A program made the position numbers and the translations under genes. Positions 1-15,500 of a stretch of DNA of 64,000 nucleotides are shown here, piece by piece (positions within the stretch are counted from its first letter, which is position 1; each line of letters starts with the position of its first letter). The DNA is from Mytilisepta virgata (Eukaryota > Mollusca > Bivalvia > Mytilida > Mytilidae). Under the pieces are notes generated by a model. The model made no database searches. It had not been told where the DNA came from and was given only the letters and a program-made list of their open reading frames with translations. The stretch lies in NCBI GenBank assembly GCA_028015205.1, contig CM051511.1, forward strand, positions 310,001 to 374,000, given 5' to 3'.

Positions 1-552
1 CCTTACCAAATATACAAAATGAGAATCAGAAATATTTATTAAATATAGATTTACATCAATATCAGTGGATTATCATATTTATTTCATCAAGATAGTTGAA
101 TTATCAAATTTTAAAGTCTGAGCCTTGGCAAGGACTTTAAAATATAATTATTTAACCATAGAGATTTCAATAGATAAATCCAATAATCCTTTTTCATATT
201 TGATAAACGAAAATCTCCTTCGAGTATCTCATGTTGTGGTCCACATTACATCATAGAATCCGAATGTAAAAGTCGTTTCAGCGTGATATTACCTTTTAAC
301 TTAGCCAATCATCAACTAAGATGTAAATCATAGAGTGAAAGAATGTTGCTAAATAGAAAATGTTATTGATTGTAGAGTGTAATCCATTGAAGTTACATTT
401 ATGTATGTCTTTGATCGTAAATAATTTGCCTGAATTTGGGTTTCCATTGTACCAGTGTCTCCATAAGATATCTATATATTTAACGTCGCGAAGGATTATG
501 CTGTATGAAAACTGTATAAAACTTTTAAATGTAATATCTTGATCTTTGTAAG
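1..552 (+). other. DNAJC11 intron tail, no other gene seen
   Basis: AT-rich sequence ending in the acceptor AG at 551-552. I looked for the J-domain exon with its HPD codons and did not find it. Open frames here lack similarity or splice logic. Confidence 0.6.
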
Positions 553-3500
553 GTAATATCCCGAACAAAATCAGCGGCAGAAATATTGGCAGAATTAGAC
601 AGATACCAGCGAGAACAGGAAGAACGGAAATTACAACAGAGGACAAATCCACGGGTAAGATGCTGCACTCAACTTGGGCGTGAGAGCCATGCCGAATGTT
701 AAGACAATGATTTGTTCAAAGTTTTATGTAAATGGAAGACTGTTAAAGGCAAGCTTGCAGCAGATATTCCTTGTACAGTAAGATTATTGTAAAATGTGTT
801 CCTTGGCATATGGTTTGTTAAGATCTTGTGACCATGGTTTGTTATATAGTGTGTGGCAACATATATAAAATCTCTCACATTACACAAATGACAAGTGGTA
901 AGAATTTTAGGTTTTTTGTTCTTTATTTCCAGGGAACAGTAACAGTGGGTATCAATGCAACAGATTTGTTTGATCCAAATGAATACAGGTAATGCAAGTG
1001 AGAATTTATTTCAGAAATGTTTTTTCTTTCTTTTTTCTTTAAAATTCTTATTGTGTAATATATGATTATTGATAACATGAAAGATATATGGGACTATCTC
1101 CCTTCATAGCAAATGGGGAAGTAAGTCTTCTTTTGTGATTAGATACACCAATACAGGTGTGTATGATAATATGGGTTATAAATTTGTTTGGTATATAAGA
1201 ATCACACTGTCAAACTGTCCATCTGTCTGTCCTTTTATTCATGAATCTCGTACTGCAACTTCTCGTAAACCATTTGAAGGAATTCATCAAATCTTCATAC
1301 AATGGTAGTTCCCCAAATGAAGATGTGTATGAAGCGAATAATTCCAGTTTGTCCTGTTGAAGGGGAAATGTTAGATTTAAGAATTTATTTGATTTATTTT
1401 ATGGTATTGACCAAATTGTAAGCACATATATATAATAATAGCGAGCGCAGCAAGTGCTATAGGAGCATATGCATTTTCTACGTGTTGGTCATTTAGAAAA
1501 GTCTTTGTTTAATGGGGGCAGCCATATTGTGCTACATACTAAGGCTAGAAAAAGTTTTGTTCGCCGGAAATGGAAGTAAGTAAAGTAAGGGAAATAACTT
1601 GCTTCAAATTATAATTTTAGAGTCAGAATCATGATTTCTGGAAAGGGCTACTGCTATGCTCACATCATTGGCCACATGAACAGCATATTTTAAATGGTTA
1701 GATGGAATTAAACAAAATTTCTTTCAAAAGTAATAGACCACTTCAAGCTTTGTATGAAGTAAATAATTCCTGTCTGATATCTTGAAGGGGAGATAATATT
1801 GGACCTCAGCAACATAATTCTAACTTAATATTTTGGAGCGGGGTATTATTTTATTATCGTCAGCTTGTATTATCTCTAGTTGAATATTGGGCCCCCTGCA
1901 CCCCTCTCCTTCCCTTGCTGAGTTGGCATCTTTTGGCTCTGCAGAATATGCAAATATTGTGGTCGGGTGGCATACGGGGAAAATAGGGTACATATTTTAT
2001 TTTATCAACTCTTTTAACCCAGATCTGTGAAACTTTGCAGAATGTTTACAGACATATGAAAGATGTGCATGAAGGAGTAGTATGCCATTTGAAGAAAATT
2101 TTCCAGATTGTTCATTGTAGAAAATTGAGTCTTTGACATATTTTAATTTAATTTATATATATGTCAGTTTTGTTCTTTCAGTTCAGGTATTAATGGAATA
2201 GAAGTAAGTTCTATGAATCTATCACAGACTGTAGAATGTCCTTTGACACATAAAGATACAGTAGTTTTAGCAGGAAATTTATCATCACAGAATGGCAATG
2301 GGCATGGTGTATTTACTGGGGTTTGGAGAAGACTCTGGTCCGAGAAAGGATGGAATGAGGTACATGTCATTACTTAAATATTATGAAATTGGTATTTTCT
2401 TTGCAGCCTGTGCCTTAAGCCACTAGCTCAAAGCCTTCGTTAAATCACCTTTGGGCTAGACAAAATAATATATAACTATATATGTCTAGTAAAAATTCAG
2501 TTCAGTGTTCAGTTCTTAATTGAAGTCTGGAGTAAAATAGAATAAACAAAATGTTCATCCATTATAGAAGATGTGAAAGTAGTAAAATTCTGTTTGCCTT
2601 GTTCTATTTAATGTTGAATTGTATTATTGAATTACGAACATATAAATTTTATGTAGTAATTTGGTGTTCCATCAGAATATGTATGGAATCACTTTCTGGA
2701 AAATATTTTGATACAAAATTACATGTATAAATACTGTAAACTTGGAATTTTCGAAAATATTTTGATACAAAATTACATGTATAAATACTGTAAACTTGGA
2801 ATTTTCGAAGTTAGGGATGAAATGTGAAAATAAAACTAGTGCGAATAATTATACAAAAACGATTTACTGGGAATATAAAATTTAAAACAGCATAAAGAAG
2901 AATTCAATTGCAAAATTGTGAAAAAATCAAAATTTTCTAGTTAACAGAAAAATATAATATTTAATGTTATATTTTTCAGTTTGAAGTATCATTTGGGAAT
3001 GGAATTTCTACAGGGTTAAGAGCATTTTATCAGATTAACAGACGATGGTAAGACCTTTAAGAAGAAAATATTTTTTTTAGCTCACCTGACCCAAAGGGTC
3101 GTCACTTTGTGTCCGTCGTCCTCCATTGATATAAACTTTCCTTAAAAGATCTTTTCCTCTAAAACCAATGGGCCAATTGGTACCAAACTTTGGTGGAATG
3201 GTCTTTGGGTGGCCTCCTGCCAAAATTATGTCTGGCACCCCTGATTTGCAACAAATATGGCTGCTGTTTCTAAAAATAGAAAATAAGGGTGACAAATTTT
3301 AAAAATCTATGAAACTACACAGTCAGATGGAACCAAACTAGGCAGAAATGGGGAATGTCTACCAAGATGGCCACCACAGCCGAACTTAGTTTTACATAAG
3401 ACTGTATCACAGTATGGGAAAATTAAAATAAAATTCTTTTTGTTGAAATCACTTGGCCAATTGGATCCACCTCTTTCAGTTGTATGTTTGATGACACAGA

Positions 3501-6500
3501 TTGTCCTTTGATTGTTACATTTCAGAACTGTTTATGATAACATGAAACGCTACTCTGAAACTACTGAAGAAAAGGAAACCAAACATGACAGCAATGATAT
3601 TTATCCTATGACCAAGATTGTCAACTAAGATGGCAACCAATGCCTAACATAGGATCAGATGTGAAAATTCACCTCATAAAAGTTTTTTCTTTGAAATTTG
3701 ATTCAGTTATTGGCATGCCCATTTACGTTCTGCAGTTCCTCAAGATGAAGGCACTAGAGAAGAGATACCCATGCCAACTTACTGCATACCCTATTCTTGG
3801 AGGATAATGAAATACATTATAGAATCAAGTGTAGCTACAACAGCAAGTCTTAGAGGGTACATCTGTACCCCCATAATATGCAAGTAGAGGGTACATGTAC
3901 CCTCAAATAAAAAAATCAGTGGGCATGCTGAGTTTAAAAACCTTGGCAACAGTAGCATTTACATTCAGATGATTTAAAATTAAAATAAATGTCCATTTAT
4001 CCCAATCAACTACCATGTAGCCTTTCAGTTACATCATTTATGGCTGTTGATTAGCAAATTGAATCTAGTTTAAAATCAAATTGTTCAAAATTTAATGGTA
4101 ATCCACCAGACTTTGTTTCAAATCTTATGAAACATCAGCTGCAAAAAAAATAAAGCTTGAGATTTTGTAGTTGTTGTCGAAGTAACTGAAATTTCTTTCA
4201 TCCCAGTTTGCATGAATTGATATACATTGAGCCATACATTCAGTTACAACAAACAAAAGTTTTAGTTTGAGCATAAGCTAAAGACACTGAGATATACTGT
4301 AACTAGAGTACTGTCGGAGACGACAGTTATACCCCCACCCCCAACATGTTTTAAAAAAAATTAAAGTGATAAACTAACAATGTCTCATTAGAGCTGGGAT
4401 CAATATCTTTAATTATGAATTAAAGGGATAAACTGCCTGAAGTAAAAAAAAATAAATGGTTAACTAACAGTGTTGATTCATGTGTCTCAATAGAGATGGG
4501 ATCAACGTAAATTGTTAAAATATGTAAATATAAAAATATATACAAATATATAAAAATATTTATAAAAAAATATAAAAAAACAGTACCCTGGTGGACTCGT
4601 ATAATCTATACAAGTTTGAGGTTCAATTCCTGTAGTCTGTATACATATTTAATTTTTTTAGAATAAGAAAATAGTTTTAAAACACTTTTTAAATAACAAA
4701 TTCAAAATGAATTCCGGAGAACCCAGTGCCACAACTGCATTACGCTGTTTTCATATATTTTTTTTTAGCAAAAACCATTTCACATAACCCAATAAGGGGA
4801 TGACTATTTGAATTTGAGGGGAGGGGGTATCGGGTGTTTGTAGATTTGATGATGTCAGAAAATTTATTTACATTTTTGCTTTAAATGAACAGCATATTTC
4901 GATAATTATAATAGTTTCTATATGCCATGGGTTTAAAATAGTGTGTTGAGCATATTTTTTTGCATCTGTCTATCATGGATAATCTACCTATGAAGAAACC
5001 AGAAGCCTAGCATAAAAATGCCTCAGAAATTAATGTTTTAAGCATATTTTGAAAATTCACTCATTTTCGGTCCCAATTTTCGCTCCATGAATGAAATTAA
5101 AATTTTAAAACCTTATTGCGCATCTACATAATATTTACAATCATTCTATAATCAAAGAAGACGCCTAGCATCAATAATCAATAAAGAGTTGATGTCACAT
5201 TCATATTTTGACAATTTGTAGATTTCGTCCATTAAGCGAAAATGAAAGACCAACGACAATATACCCACAATGCCGGTATAACTAATGCTCACTTTTAATA
5301 CTTTTTGTGCAAATTATGTTAAGAAATGATTGATCTTCAAATGTCTGATAAAAAAATATATATTCTTTCTTACATATAAACAAGCTATCAAGTTAAGGTT
5401 AGAATTTTGTGTGAAAAGCATAGGTGGAAGTTTTACACGTTTTGGCTCTTTGGGTCAGGTAGAAGATTTTTTCAAATATAAGAGATAAATGCAATCTGGG
5501 GTAATTTTCTATCATGTTTACATAAGACAATCCATGACACTATCTTCTTGTTGTATACCGCCTTCATGTCATTGAAAAAATTTTGAAACTGTTTGTTTCA
5601 GCTTTTGTGTTGGTACAGTTTCTGCTATTGGTACATCACAAGGCTTCAGACCTGGGTTATCAAACAGTAAGTAACATTTGTTGAAACCAAACCTAGGGTA
5701 GCCAGAACCTGTGTTAACTAACACTGATTAGAGCAAAACCTGTGTAAATTGAATCTTGAGTAAACCAAACACCTGTTTAAACTAAATGCCAAGTAAACAT
5801 AAAGCCTGAAAAGTGTCTAAATTGAATCCCCCATCCCCCCCGCCCCCCAAATAAAAAAAAAAACTGAATTCTTGTACTAGAACATCCATTGTATGTCCTT
5901 ATGTAATTTACCCTGGTAAACAAAATATTTATCGTACTATCCAACTTAAACATTCATAAATACCTTAAGATGGAATATCTTCAAAATTTAGGTCAAAGGG
6001 GTGATGTGACTTTAATGTCATGGTTGACTGATCATGATTTAGGGGTTTATACCACTTTAGGTTAAAGTTTAAATTCAAAATAGTTTAATGGGAAGTTGAT
6101 GTCATATCAACATGAAATTCTGTCACTTAATTCCTTTTAAGATGGGATCTATTCAAAATTTAGGTCAAAAAGTTTGTGTGACCTCAATTCCACAATTAAC
6201 TGATCATGATTTAGGTGTTTGTTGGGAAATTGGCACAATGTCCATTTGACACATATATTCTTGTTTAAAATTTGATGAGTACCAGTAGTTTATTTCTGGT
6301 ATTTCAATTCAGTGATTAGTTATGCCTTATATTACATTGTAAAGAATTTAGCATTTAAGCAGAAATAAATTGAAATGAAACGCACTCATCTTTTGATATC
6401 TTTCCACTACAATTGTGACATCACTTCCTAGAGTGAAAGAACGGCTGTTCTTTTCACGTGATTTACCAGAATTTCTTTCACTTGGATGCTGCTGTAAATT

Positions 6501-9500
6501 ACTGGTTACAATGTAATAGTATAACTATCTTTACAGTGATAGCTTGGCAGTTAGACCGAAACTTACAAGGCAGATTGTTATTGACTGCTGGATTCCCGTC
6601 TTCCATGAGAACAATGTTAGTTTTCGACAATCAACAATATCATGCAAGTCTTTCTTTACAGGTAAGTTAGTCTTCAACAATCAAAAATGCCATGCTAATC
6701 ATTCATCACAGGTAAGTAAGTCTTCGACAGTCAAAAATAACATGGAAGTTTTACATTAAAGGTATATTTAATAAGTTGGTAATTGATATGTACCGTAAAT
6801 CGGGATATTTTTGTGGTTTCTTATGCAAACATAATAAAGCTGTCACTACAAGCTGTCATATTGACAGTTGATTATTTGTTTTAAAAATCTAAATGAATTG
6901 AATTGTTTTGATTGGACAAATAAGATTACATCATTTACCGGTAGTTTTAACAAATTAATATCAGTCAAAGCATTACAACAATTTAAAAGAATTTGAAATT
7001 ATTTTTAATTGGATATTTATTTTTTAGATTAGTTTTATTTTTAGTGTGTTTAATTTTGGCACATATTTACAAGAGGCATAAACCAAAAATATAACCACAG
7101 CCAACATATCCCAATTTACGGTACTTGAAACTGTATAGTGTATATTATAAAGAGAAGACAAATGATAGAAGTGTGATTAATGTACATGAGAAACTCATGC
7201 AGTACAGGAACAAAATACAAAAATCAGGTGAACATTGCTTTTATTAGCTCACCTTAAAAGATCTGCTCTGAAACCACTGGCCAATTGGAACAAAACTTGG
7301 CAGCAATGGTCCTTACGTGGTCCTCTTTCAGAATGTATCCGATGACCCCTGTTGTTATCCAAGATGGCTGCCACAGCCGAACTTAGTGAACCTATGGGAA
7401 ATTTACTTAAAGATCTTCTTTTCTGAAACCACTTGGGGAATTGGAACAAAACTTGGCAGCAATGGTCCTTAGGTGGTTCTCTTTCAGAAGTGTATCCGAT
7501 GACCTGGCCTGTCATAAAAGATGGCTGCCAGAGCTGAACTTAGTTTAACATAGGACCATATGGGAAATTTACTTAAAGATCATCTTGTCTGAAACCATTT
7601 GGCCAATTGGAACAAAACTTGGCAGCAATGGTCCTTAGTTGGTTCTCTTTCAGAATTATATCCTATGACCCCGCTTATCACCCAAGATGGCCACCAGAGC
7701 CATACATAGTTTAACATACTACCTACAGGGAAAGTTCATTGAAACCAGTGAGCCAATTGGAACTTGACAGCAATGTTCCAGACTGCCAGTCAAGATGGAC
7801 ATAGCCCAGGTGAGAGATACAGGCCCCACGGAGCCTCTAGTTTCTGTTCTTCATCTTTTAAGGAAAATTTTTGTTGTTTTTTTTTTCATTACAACAACTA
7901 TCAGTAAAGCAGTAATTTTCTTTTTTAACAACTTAGCTTTTTGATGATTACAACTTTCAACATGCTCTCAATCATAATTTGTTATTCAGTAACTGGATCT
8001 TTAACCAAGATTACCTTTTTCTGATAAACAAAAAATGGATAACTGGAAAGGTCAGCAGTGACATAACAATTAATCAAGGCCACCCAACAGACAGATCCCT
8101 GACAAAAAATGATATAAAAGAGCACAAAACATAAACATAAACACAACAATAAGTATACATATATAAATATATTTGAGTTATATTACAGCTAGGTATTCCT
8201 GCATCATTTGTACAAGCTGTATTCTCTAGAAAATTTACCACACATGAAGCTAAAGTCAGAGTCGCTGGAAAGTAAGTATTGTCTTTATTGTATTGGTAGG
8301 AAAGATTAAAAAACAGCCATTTTAAAACTCAAATCCTTTTGATCTAAATACAAGCATTTTTGTCAATAGCCACAAAGCGACAGAGGGACATGGCAATGGT
8401 ATCCGTCCGTCCATCCGTCCATCTGTCCACAACACCTTGTAGACACATCTCCTCTGAAACCACTTGGCGGATAGATTCCATATTTGGTAGGATTTATTGT
8501 TATGTAGTGTAAGTGTGCATGCTATACCGCCAGTTTGATTCAACAAATTTTGTAGGAGTTATGGGACTATTTTCAACCTTTCTCAACAATAGAACCTTGT
8601 GGACACATCTCCTCTGAAACCTATTCTGCAGCGGCATATTCAATTACCGGTAATGTTAAAGAAAAAAACAAAAAGAACTTCGTCACATTAAAGTGTTAAG
8701 GTTTTTAGTAAGGTAATACATGTATCTCAATCATTACTGAAAAAAATCATCTGTTGTACAAGGTGACTGTTCCTTCATCCTATTGGTTGCAATTATATAC
8801 GTAAAGGTTTCACTATGTATATTTGTTTTCTTCAGAATAGGAACAGTTGGTGCCTATATAGAATATGGATGTGAGAAAAAGATATCACAGTTTAGTTGGT
8901 TAGGTGCTACCATGGTGATAGGATTACCTGTTGGAGTATCATTAAGAATAAGGTAAATACATGTAATATGGCATTAGCATTAATTTCTGAATTTAGTTTT
9001 CTGTAAAAAATCTGTTTGACTTATTTTTTTAAAAGAGTTGTTTCTTTTAAGTTCTGTATTTTAATATTTTCCTTATTTGTTCCTAAATGTGGTCTCAAGA
9101 AATATTTGATTTTTGATATATGGTTGTACCTATATGGACTATTTTTATTTTACTGTATGAGATAGTAAAAATGAAATTTTTGATTGACTGGTCCTTGGAT
9201 AGTACCTTTTCAAAATTATGCCCAATGTCCAGATCTTATACCAATATGACCATGATAGTTAATAAAAAAGAAACAAAATGCAATTTTTGAATTTTCTGTA
9301 TTGATACAACAGGGCCAGTTTGATCCCAGTTTGGTGGAATGATCCTTAAATAGTGACATTCCAAAACTGCCCCATGGTCTTGACCTAGGCAATATGGCCA
9401 AAATAACGAAAAACGGAAAATTAAGAAAAAATTTCGAACTCTTTTTATAGATTTCTTTGCCGGTTGTAATTGACTTTTAATACCTAATGGGTTATGCCAA

Positions 9501-12500
9501 AACCATTTAAGGACACAAAATTTAACACTTTAATAACAATAAATTTAATCAGTGATCTGGAAGGATGGATGGATGAATTATTGCTTAATGTCCACTGGTA
9601 ATTATTTAATGCATATCAGAACGAGAACATGTTGATATGATATGAATATGAACCCTGCTTTCTACTGGACCGAATCACTGAGTCGGATTTTTAACGTGCT
9701 AGGTCATGAGGTAACAGTCCCCAGGAAAATATATCACCCAACCCAGACACATTATACTGGGTCCAAGCTGACCAATCCAGTGGTCTCACTCCTAGATGCT
9801 GCGTCCTTGGCAATGAAGCATCAAATATCAGTTTTAATGTCTTTGGTTTGACCATGCCGGGGATTGAACCTGCGACATTCTTCACTCGAGGCAAGCACTC
9901 TACCGCAAGACCATCAAGGCAGTTTTGAAATGAAAGGAATATAATAGGTTATTTCTTGACATAAAATCTGAATCCATTTGAATAAACTCTGGGCAGTGGA
10001 ACAGGGTTTTCCCTAAGGCACGCACATGCGTCCTGGACCTGCTAAAATTGGAATTGACACGTCATTGTTCAAACTTTTTCCAGGAAAAGGAATGTTTATT
10101 GGTTTCTCAATTTATTATGTTTATTTTGAGTTCTGCATCTTAATGTCACATTTAGGAATAAAAACTTTCAACTAACTGCATGTTCAAGATTGCAACAAGG
10201 ATTGATTTGAGAGAAACTTTTAGATCTTATCCTCCAAATGTAATGGAGAATTTTCTTCTGTAGCCAGTATACCAAGTTATCTTTTGTTGTTATGTGTATG
10301 GACTGACTTGATGTCTGTTATTATGGAAAAAAAATTGTCAAAAAAGTTGAAATGGTGAATTTTACTGACATAATTTATGTGGTGTTTTTAAAGAATAAAT
10401 TAATATGCATGTTCTGTTTTGGTGTAAGTGCATTTAGATCTGTTTCTGTATGATTGTAAACTGCAGTTGAATACTATTTAGAATGTTCCAGGTAGTGTGT
10501 ACAAGACCACAATTAATGCACAATTTTCATTGTCCACAAATATAATCCCCTCTATGAATTTGCAGTATTTCTTCCATATTTATTTTTTGCCCCTTATATT
10601 TTTTAATGGTTTTTGTTCTAAATTTATATTAGAATGCTCAAAGTTGATGTTTTAAAAAGTTTGAAAAAGCTGTTGTAAGTAAAAATGGTGATTTGGTCAG
10701 ATGGAAAAGTGTCATTATTTTTAGGTTGTTGTCTACTGTCTACAAGAATTCTGCTACCCTAGGAGATATTTTTGTTAATATTTTGAGTTGGCACCGAGGA
10801 ATTTCTTTAAAATTTGATCTTATGACAGGAAGTAAGTATACTTTGCACATGAGAAAGATTTTCAAGTTTGAGCTCGTACAGTTTTTTAAATTCAATTTTA
10901 TTGTAATATAAAAACGCAATGTGAATTATTGTGGTCTGGGACCAGTGCTAGGGCCATCTTGAACTTTTCGAAGGCCTGACTATGTTTTTAAGTGAGTAAA
11001 AGCAATGAAATTCTTTGATATTTTGATGCACAAGATGTGCAAATTTGGTCGATTTACGACTCATCAGTTGTGCTCAAGGTCTAAAATGTTGAAAGCCAAA
11101 ACAACAATCCAAATAGTAATAGCAAAAGCAAAAATGCCATTGAAAAAGACCAAAAGGGGTAAAGCCAAAATCATCTCTAAGGACAGAGCTATGCCCTTAG
11201 TATTCACAAATTTTATAGTTTTTAACAGTAAATTCTAAGTATCACTTTCGGGCTAGTATCTAAATAATAGCAACTGAGCTGGAGATACCCCCGGGGACTT
11301 ATCCACCAGCAGCGGCATTGACCCAGTTTTAAAAATAAAATTCTTTGATACCAGTTTTGATGCTCATTTCATCGATTTACGACTCATCAGTTGTGCTCAA
11401 AGTCTAAAATGTTGAAAACCAAAACAACAATCCAAAAATTGAAGAGCAAATGAAAATATGCCAAATGACCAAAAGGGTTAAGCATAAAAGGGCTGTTCTT
11501 TGCTTGTATTCCAAGGTGAGCTATTGACATCACATAATAAGGTCATAATAAACTTCAGAATTATGTTTAGGTGTTCAAACCTACACCAACATAGCAACGA
11601 AAAATAAAATAATTAGCAAAATAAAATATTTCTTCTGAGCCCATTGAGACCAAATTTGGATGGATTTAAAAGTGTACTTGGTCTCGTTTCAAAATTAAGT
11701 CTAGTTCTGTACCTTGGTTAGAAATAGTCACTATCACCTAAAATGGGTAAAAAATATTTCTTTTTTTAGCTCACCTGTCCTAAAAGGACCGTCTGTCTGT
11801 AAACTTTTACATTTTCATCTTCTCCTTTGAAACCCCTGGAACTATTGAACTGAAGCTTCTATGGAAGGTCCTTTACAAAGTTTGCATAAATCGTCTTTGT
11901 CCGTGAAATAAAATGGCCACCATTAGCTTTTACATGTTCTGATTGGTCAAATTTTTAAATTCTTCTCCTCTGAAACCATTTTGCCAAATGAACTTATACT
12001 TGGTATGAAGCATCTATGGAAGGTCATTTACAAAGTTTCCAGAAATCAATCTAGTCCATCAAATTAAATCAAACAAATCAAAGGTTTGTGACTCCCAGAT
12101 GAGCAATACAGGCTCAGCCCTCTGAGCCTCTTGTGTTTTTTATGTGCCACACCAATTGGCAACAAAGTTTGGTTGATAGGTCCTTAAGTGGTCCACCTAC
12201 AGAATTGTGTACATGAAACAGGATCTTGCACCAAAAGGACTGCTGTTACTATAATAAAAACAAGCTAAAAGCCACTGATGAGGCTTGGCTTTTAAGGATT
12301 TTGTTTAGATCAAATTTGAATGGCAAATTAAATCTGGGAGAGCAATACTTGGTTTCTTGGAATTTTTAATCTTGAACTTCAGTCACATGCATGTTTGGTT
12401 TATATCAATTTTTTCACCATATATTTTACAAGATTAAAAACAGTCGCCCAGCTGTCTAAAAATTATTAGACTTGAATTTTGGGCTTAAAAAACTTTTGAT

Positions 12501-15500
12501 ATTTCTATCATGTAAAAACTTCCTCATCCATGATGATTGAAGCCTCAACAAAGTCATCTTTGCACTTTCAGTTGAAAGGAGAAGGTATGATTTCAATCAT
12601 TATTTGGCCCCATCTGACATGAAAAATTAAAAGTAAGATTTGAGATTCAAATTTGTGTCACTCTTATTGTATAATGATCGAACTTTAACAATCTATCAAT
12701 CATTATACCAAATTCCTTCCCATGATGCAACAGTCGTGATTTTTTAATATAACGTTTGTACTACCTAAAGCATATTTCAGTGAAATAGCTTTTTGGGCAA
12801 GGCTGTTGCTCATATCAAAATTTTAATTCAAAGGTCCAAAAATGAGTGAAATTTGATGTTGAATACAAAACATGTTCCTTAAAATACAACATTTTAAGAA
12901 TACTTAATGATAGCTGAGATTAGGTTTTTCATTACTTTTTGATTTTGGAATTCAAGCACCAAATATTGGACCAAATAATTATTAGTTCAATGCATATGAG
13001 CACTTAAAATCTGCCTTAATCATTTTCTGATTTTCTTCATTTTCCCCTCTACATACTATCATTAAATCACCTTTTTTATTTATAGTTACGTGAGTGGGCA
13101 ATGAAATACCATCTTGCTCATCAATACATGTAAGAAATTTCCACGATTTTGAAAGAATATCTATAGCTTGTTTATAGAACTATAATGACTAACCCAGAGG
13201 CCGTGGTGGCAATATCACATGGGGAATATTCATAATCTCCATTATTGAAACAGCCATGACCACTGTATGTCCACTTATGTAGGGTGTAAAGTGGTCCTAT
13301 ATTCCTGTATGTTTCCTATATTTCCAGGCAATTCCTATATCTCCTATATTTCACTGAAATTCCTATATTTTCACCCTTTTTCACCTTTTTTTTTATATAT
13401 TATAAGAAAAAGTATTAATAGTGGAATGAATCACATTATATTAGTGGAATGATTCACATTATGTATGTAGGCTGTAGTTTGTTTTAGTGCTTATACTTAT
13501 TGATGATAGTACTAAGCTAACCGTATGCAGCAAAATTATTTGTTGTTTTTATAAATGTAGGATTTTTTATGTAATTAATTAATATTTTGCATTTCAGTGA
13601 ATCTCTCACAAAACACAGGTTACTTGACTGCAGAGCATTTGTACTATTTTTACATTATGTTTTTAAATACAGAACTTTTCAATAACATTATTAAATGTTT
13701 TACTATTATTGTTTTGTATTTCAACTGACCCTGACTGAGCACTGCTGATGATTATTTGTTAGATGAAATATGCATGAACCATGCATCCAAATTGTAATCT
13801 TAAGATTGTTTCTAAGTAGGCTCAAAATGTAAATGAATTCTTAAATAGTAAACTATACACAGATTCATTTTTTCCCTTTTTTTACCTTGAAATTACTAAA
13901 AATAGTCAAACAATATTGGCACGAGTGCTCTGCCGTTGAGACTGATGGGAGGTATAATATATTGTAATTGAATTCATTGTTTCAGATTGATTTGAATTAT
14001 TGAACAAGTTTAAAATGCCAAAATCGATGACTAAGTTTCAGCAAAAGTGGTTTCATTTACAATTTAGTTTGTAACATTTAGTTTAGAACATTTTTTTATA
14101 AAAATTGTGTTATTGACTTTTATTTTAAGTAAAAAGGAGTTGACGTATGGCTGTAGGGGAGGTGGACGCCATAAATTAAGAGTGAAATTTGGTAGCAATT
14201 GTCCTATATTTACCCTATATTTTCAACTTGAAAAATCCTATTTTCCTATCAATAAGGTGCTTTTCAGTTGCAATATCATTAATTAGATTGCACCTGAAAT
14301 GTTGAAATTTGAATTTTCTTATAGTCTTGTCACATAATATTGCCATATTGCTATTGACTCAATTTCTCATCCAAAATTAATGTCATAGGTATTCAAAGGT
14401 TTAATGGTATAATGGTATTTGGAATTTTCTTTAATAGAGTAAAATTAAAGTCAATCGCAGGAGAAGTTTACGTATTAATGAATATCTATTGTTTTGATAC
14501 TTTTGCTGTAAATTTCTGATGTATATTTTCATCTAATCGACCAACAGTTTTCAAAATGGAACCTGGTCTGTAGGACTGCAGTACATTGTCAGTTGTTTGC
14601 TTTCTTTGCATTAGACTTTCTCTAATTATATCCAGTTTCACAGATTCTTCGTAAATACTTAAATCTTTTGCTGACCAGTATTCTTCTATTTCTCTCGCGA
14701 GCTGATCTGCTTGTTTAGTCACATTGAATATTTTTAAGATTTTTTTTCCGAACAACTCTTTCACTTCTTCAGTTCCATACTCTTTTAAGTTAATTGTACT
14801 GTGCTTATTAGATCCTTTAAATTTAGAATGAATTGTTTTGCAAGTTTCACATAAAGTTTTGTGACAGTCAATGCATTTTGATTCAATTTTTACTGAACTT
14901 TCACAAAATCCACACTTTATCGATTGTTGTGCAATGTTGTATTGAAGGGAAACTAACTATTGTAATGGAGAACTTTGTTTAACAACTATATTGCATTTAT
15001 TATTGACTATGTGCATGATTAATTCATAGATTTATAGATAGATAATTTGTTAATATTACTTTTACAAGGTCACATTGTGTAATGCTCAATTCATTTCAAT
15101 AAAGAAATATTTCTGTCTTCACTGACATGTGAATCTACATTGCAGATAACAATAGATTTTGAATTGTAAAAATAAAAAATGTATTATATACATTAATTAG
15201 ACAAGTTTTGTGTCTTTTAAAGTACATATTTCTTCATCTATGCACAAAAGATAACACCACATAAGGAAGAATCAAGAGGGTACCATGTGCATCTTACAGA
15301 CACATCACTTAGCAGACATTTCTATTCATCCTTATGTGTATTGTAAAAACAGTTGAATAACAGTTTGGGGTGGAGGGAGGGGAGTGTGAGGGTGTCAATG
15401 TTGCTGGCTGGATTTGAAGAATGAAAGCAATATATGTTAAGTGTTATAATGTAAACAGTTTGTTTGTACTGCAAAACAGATGAGACATGCTTGGTAAACC

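Noticed and set aside
9840..9915. tRNA gene
   Set aside because: The tRNA-like head is fused to a SINE body, with copies at 20130-20200 and 29180-29255 of the same structure; it does not fold as a full cloverleaf.
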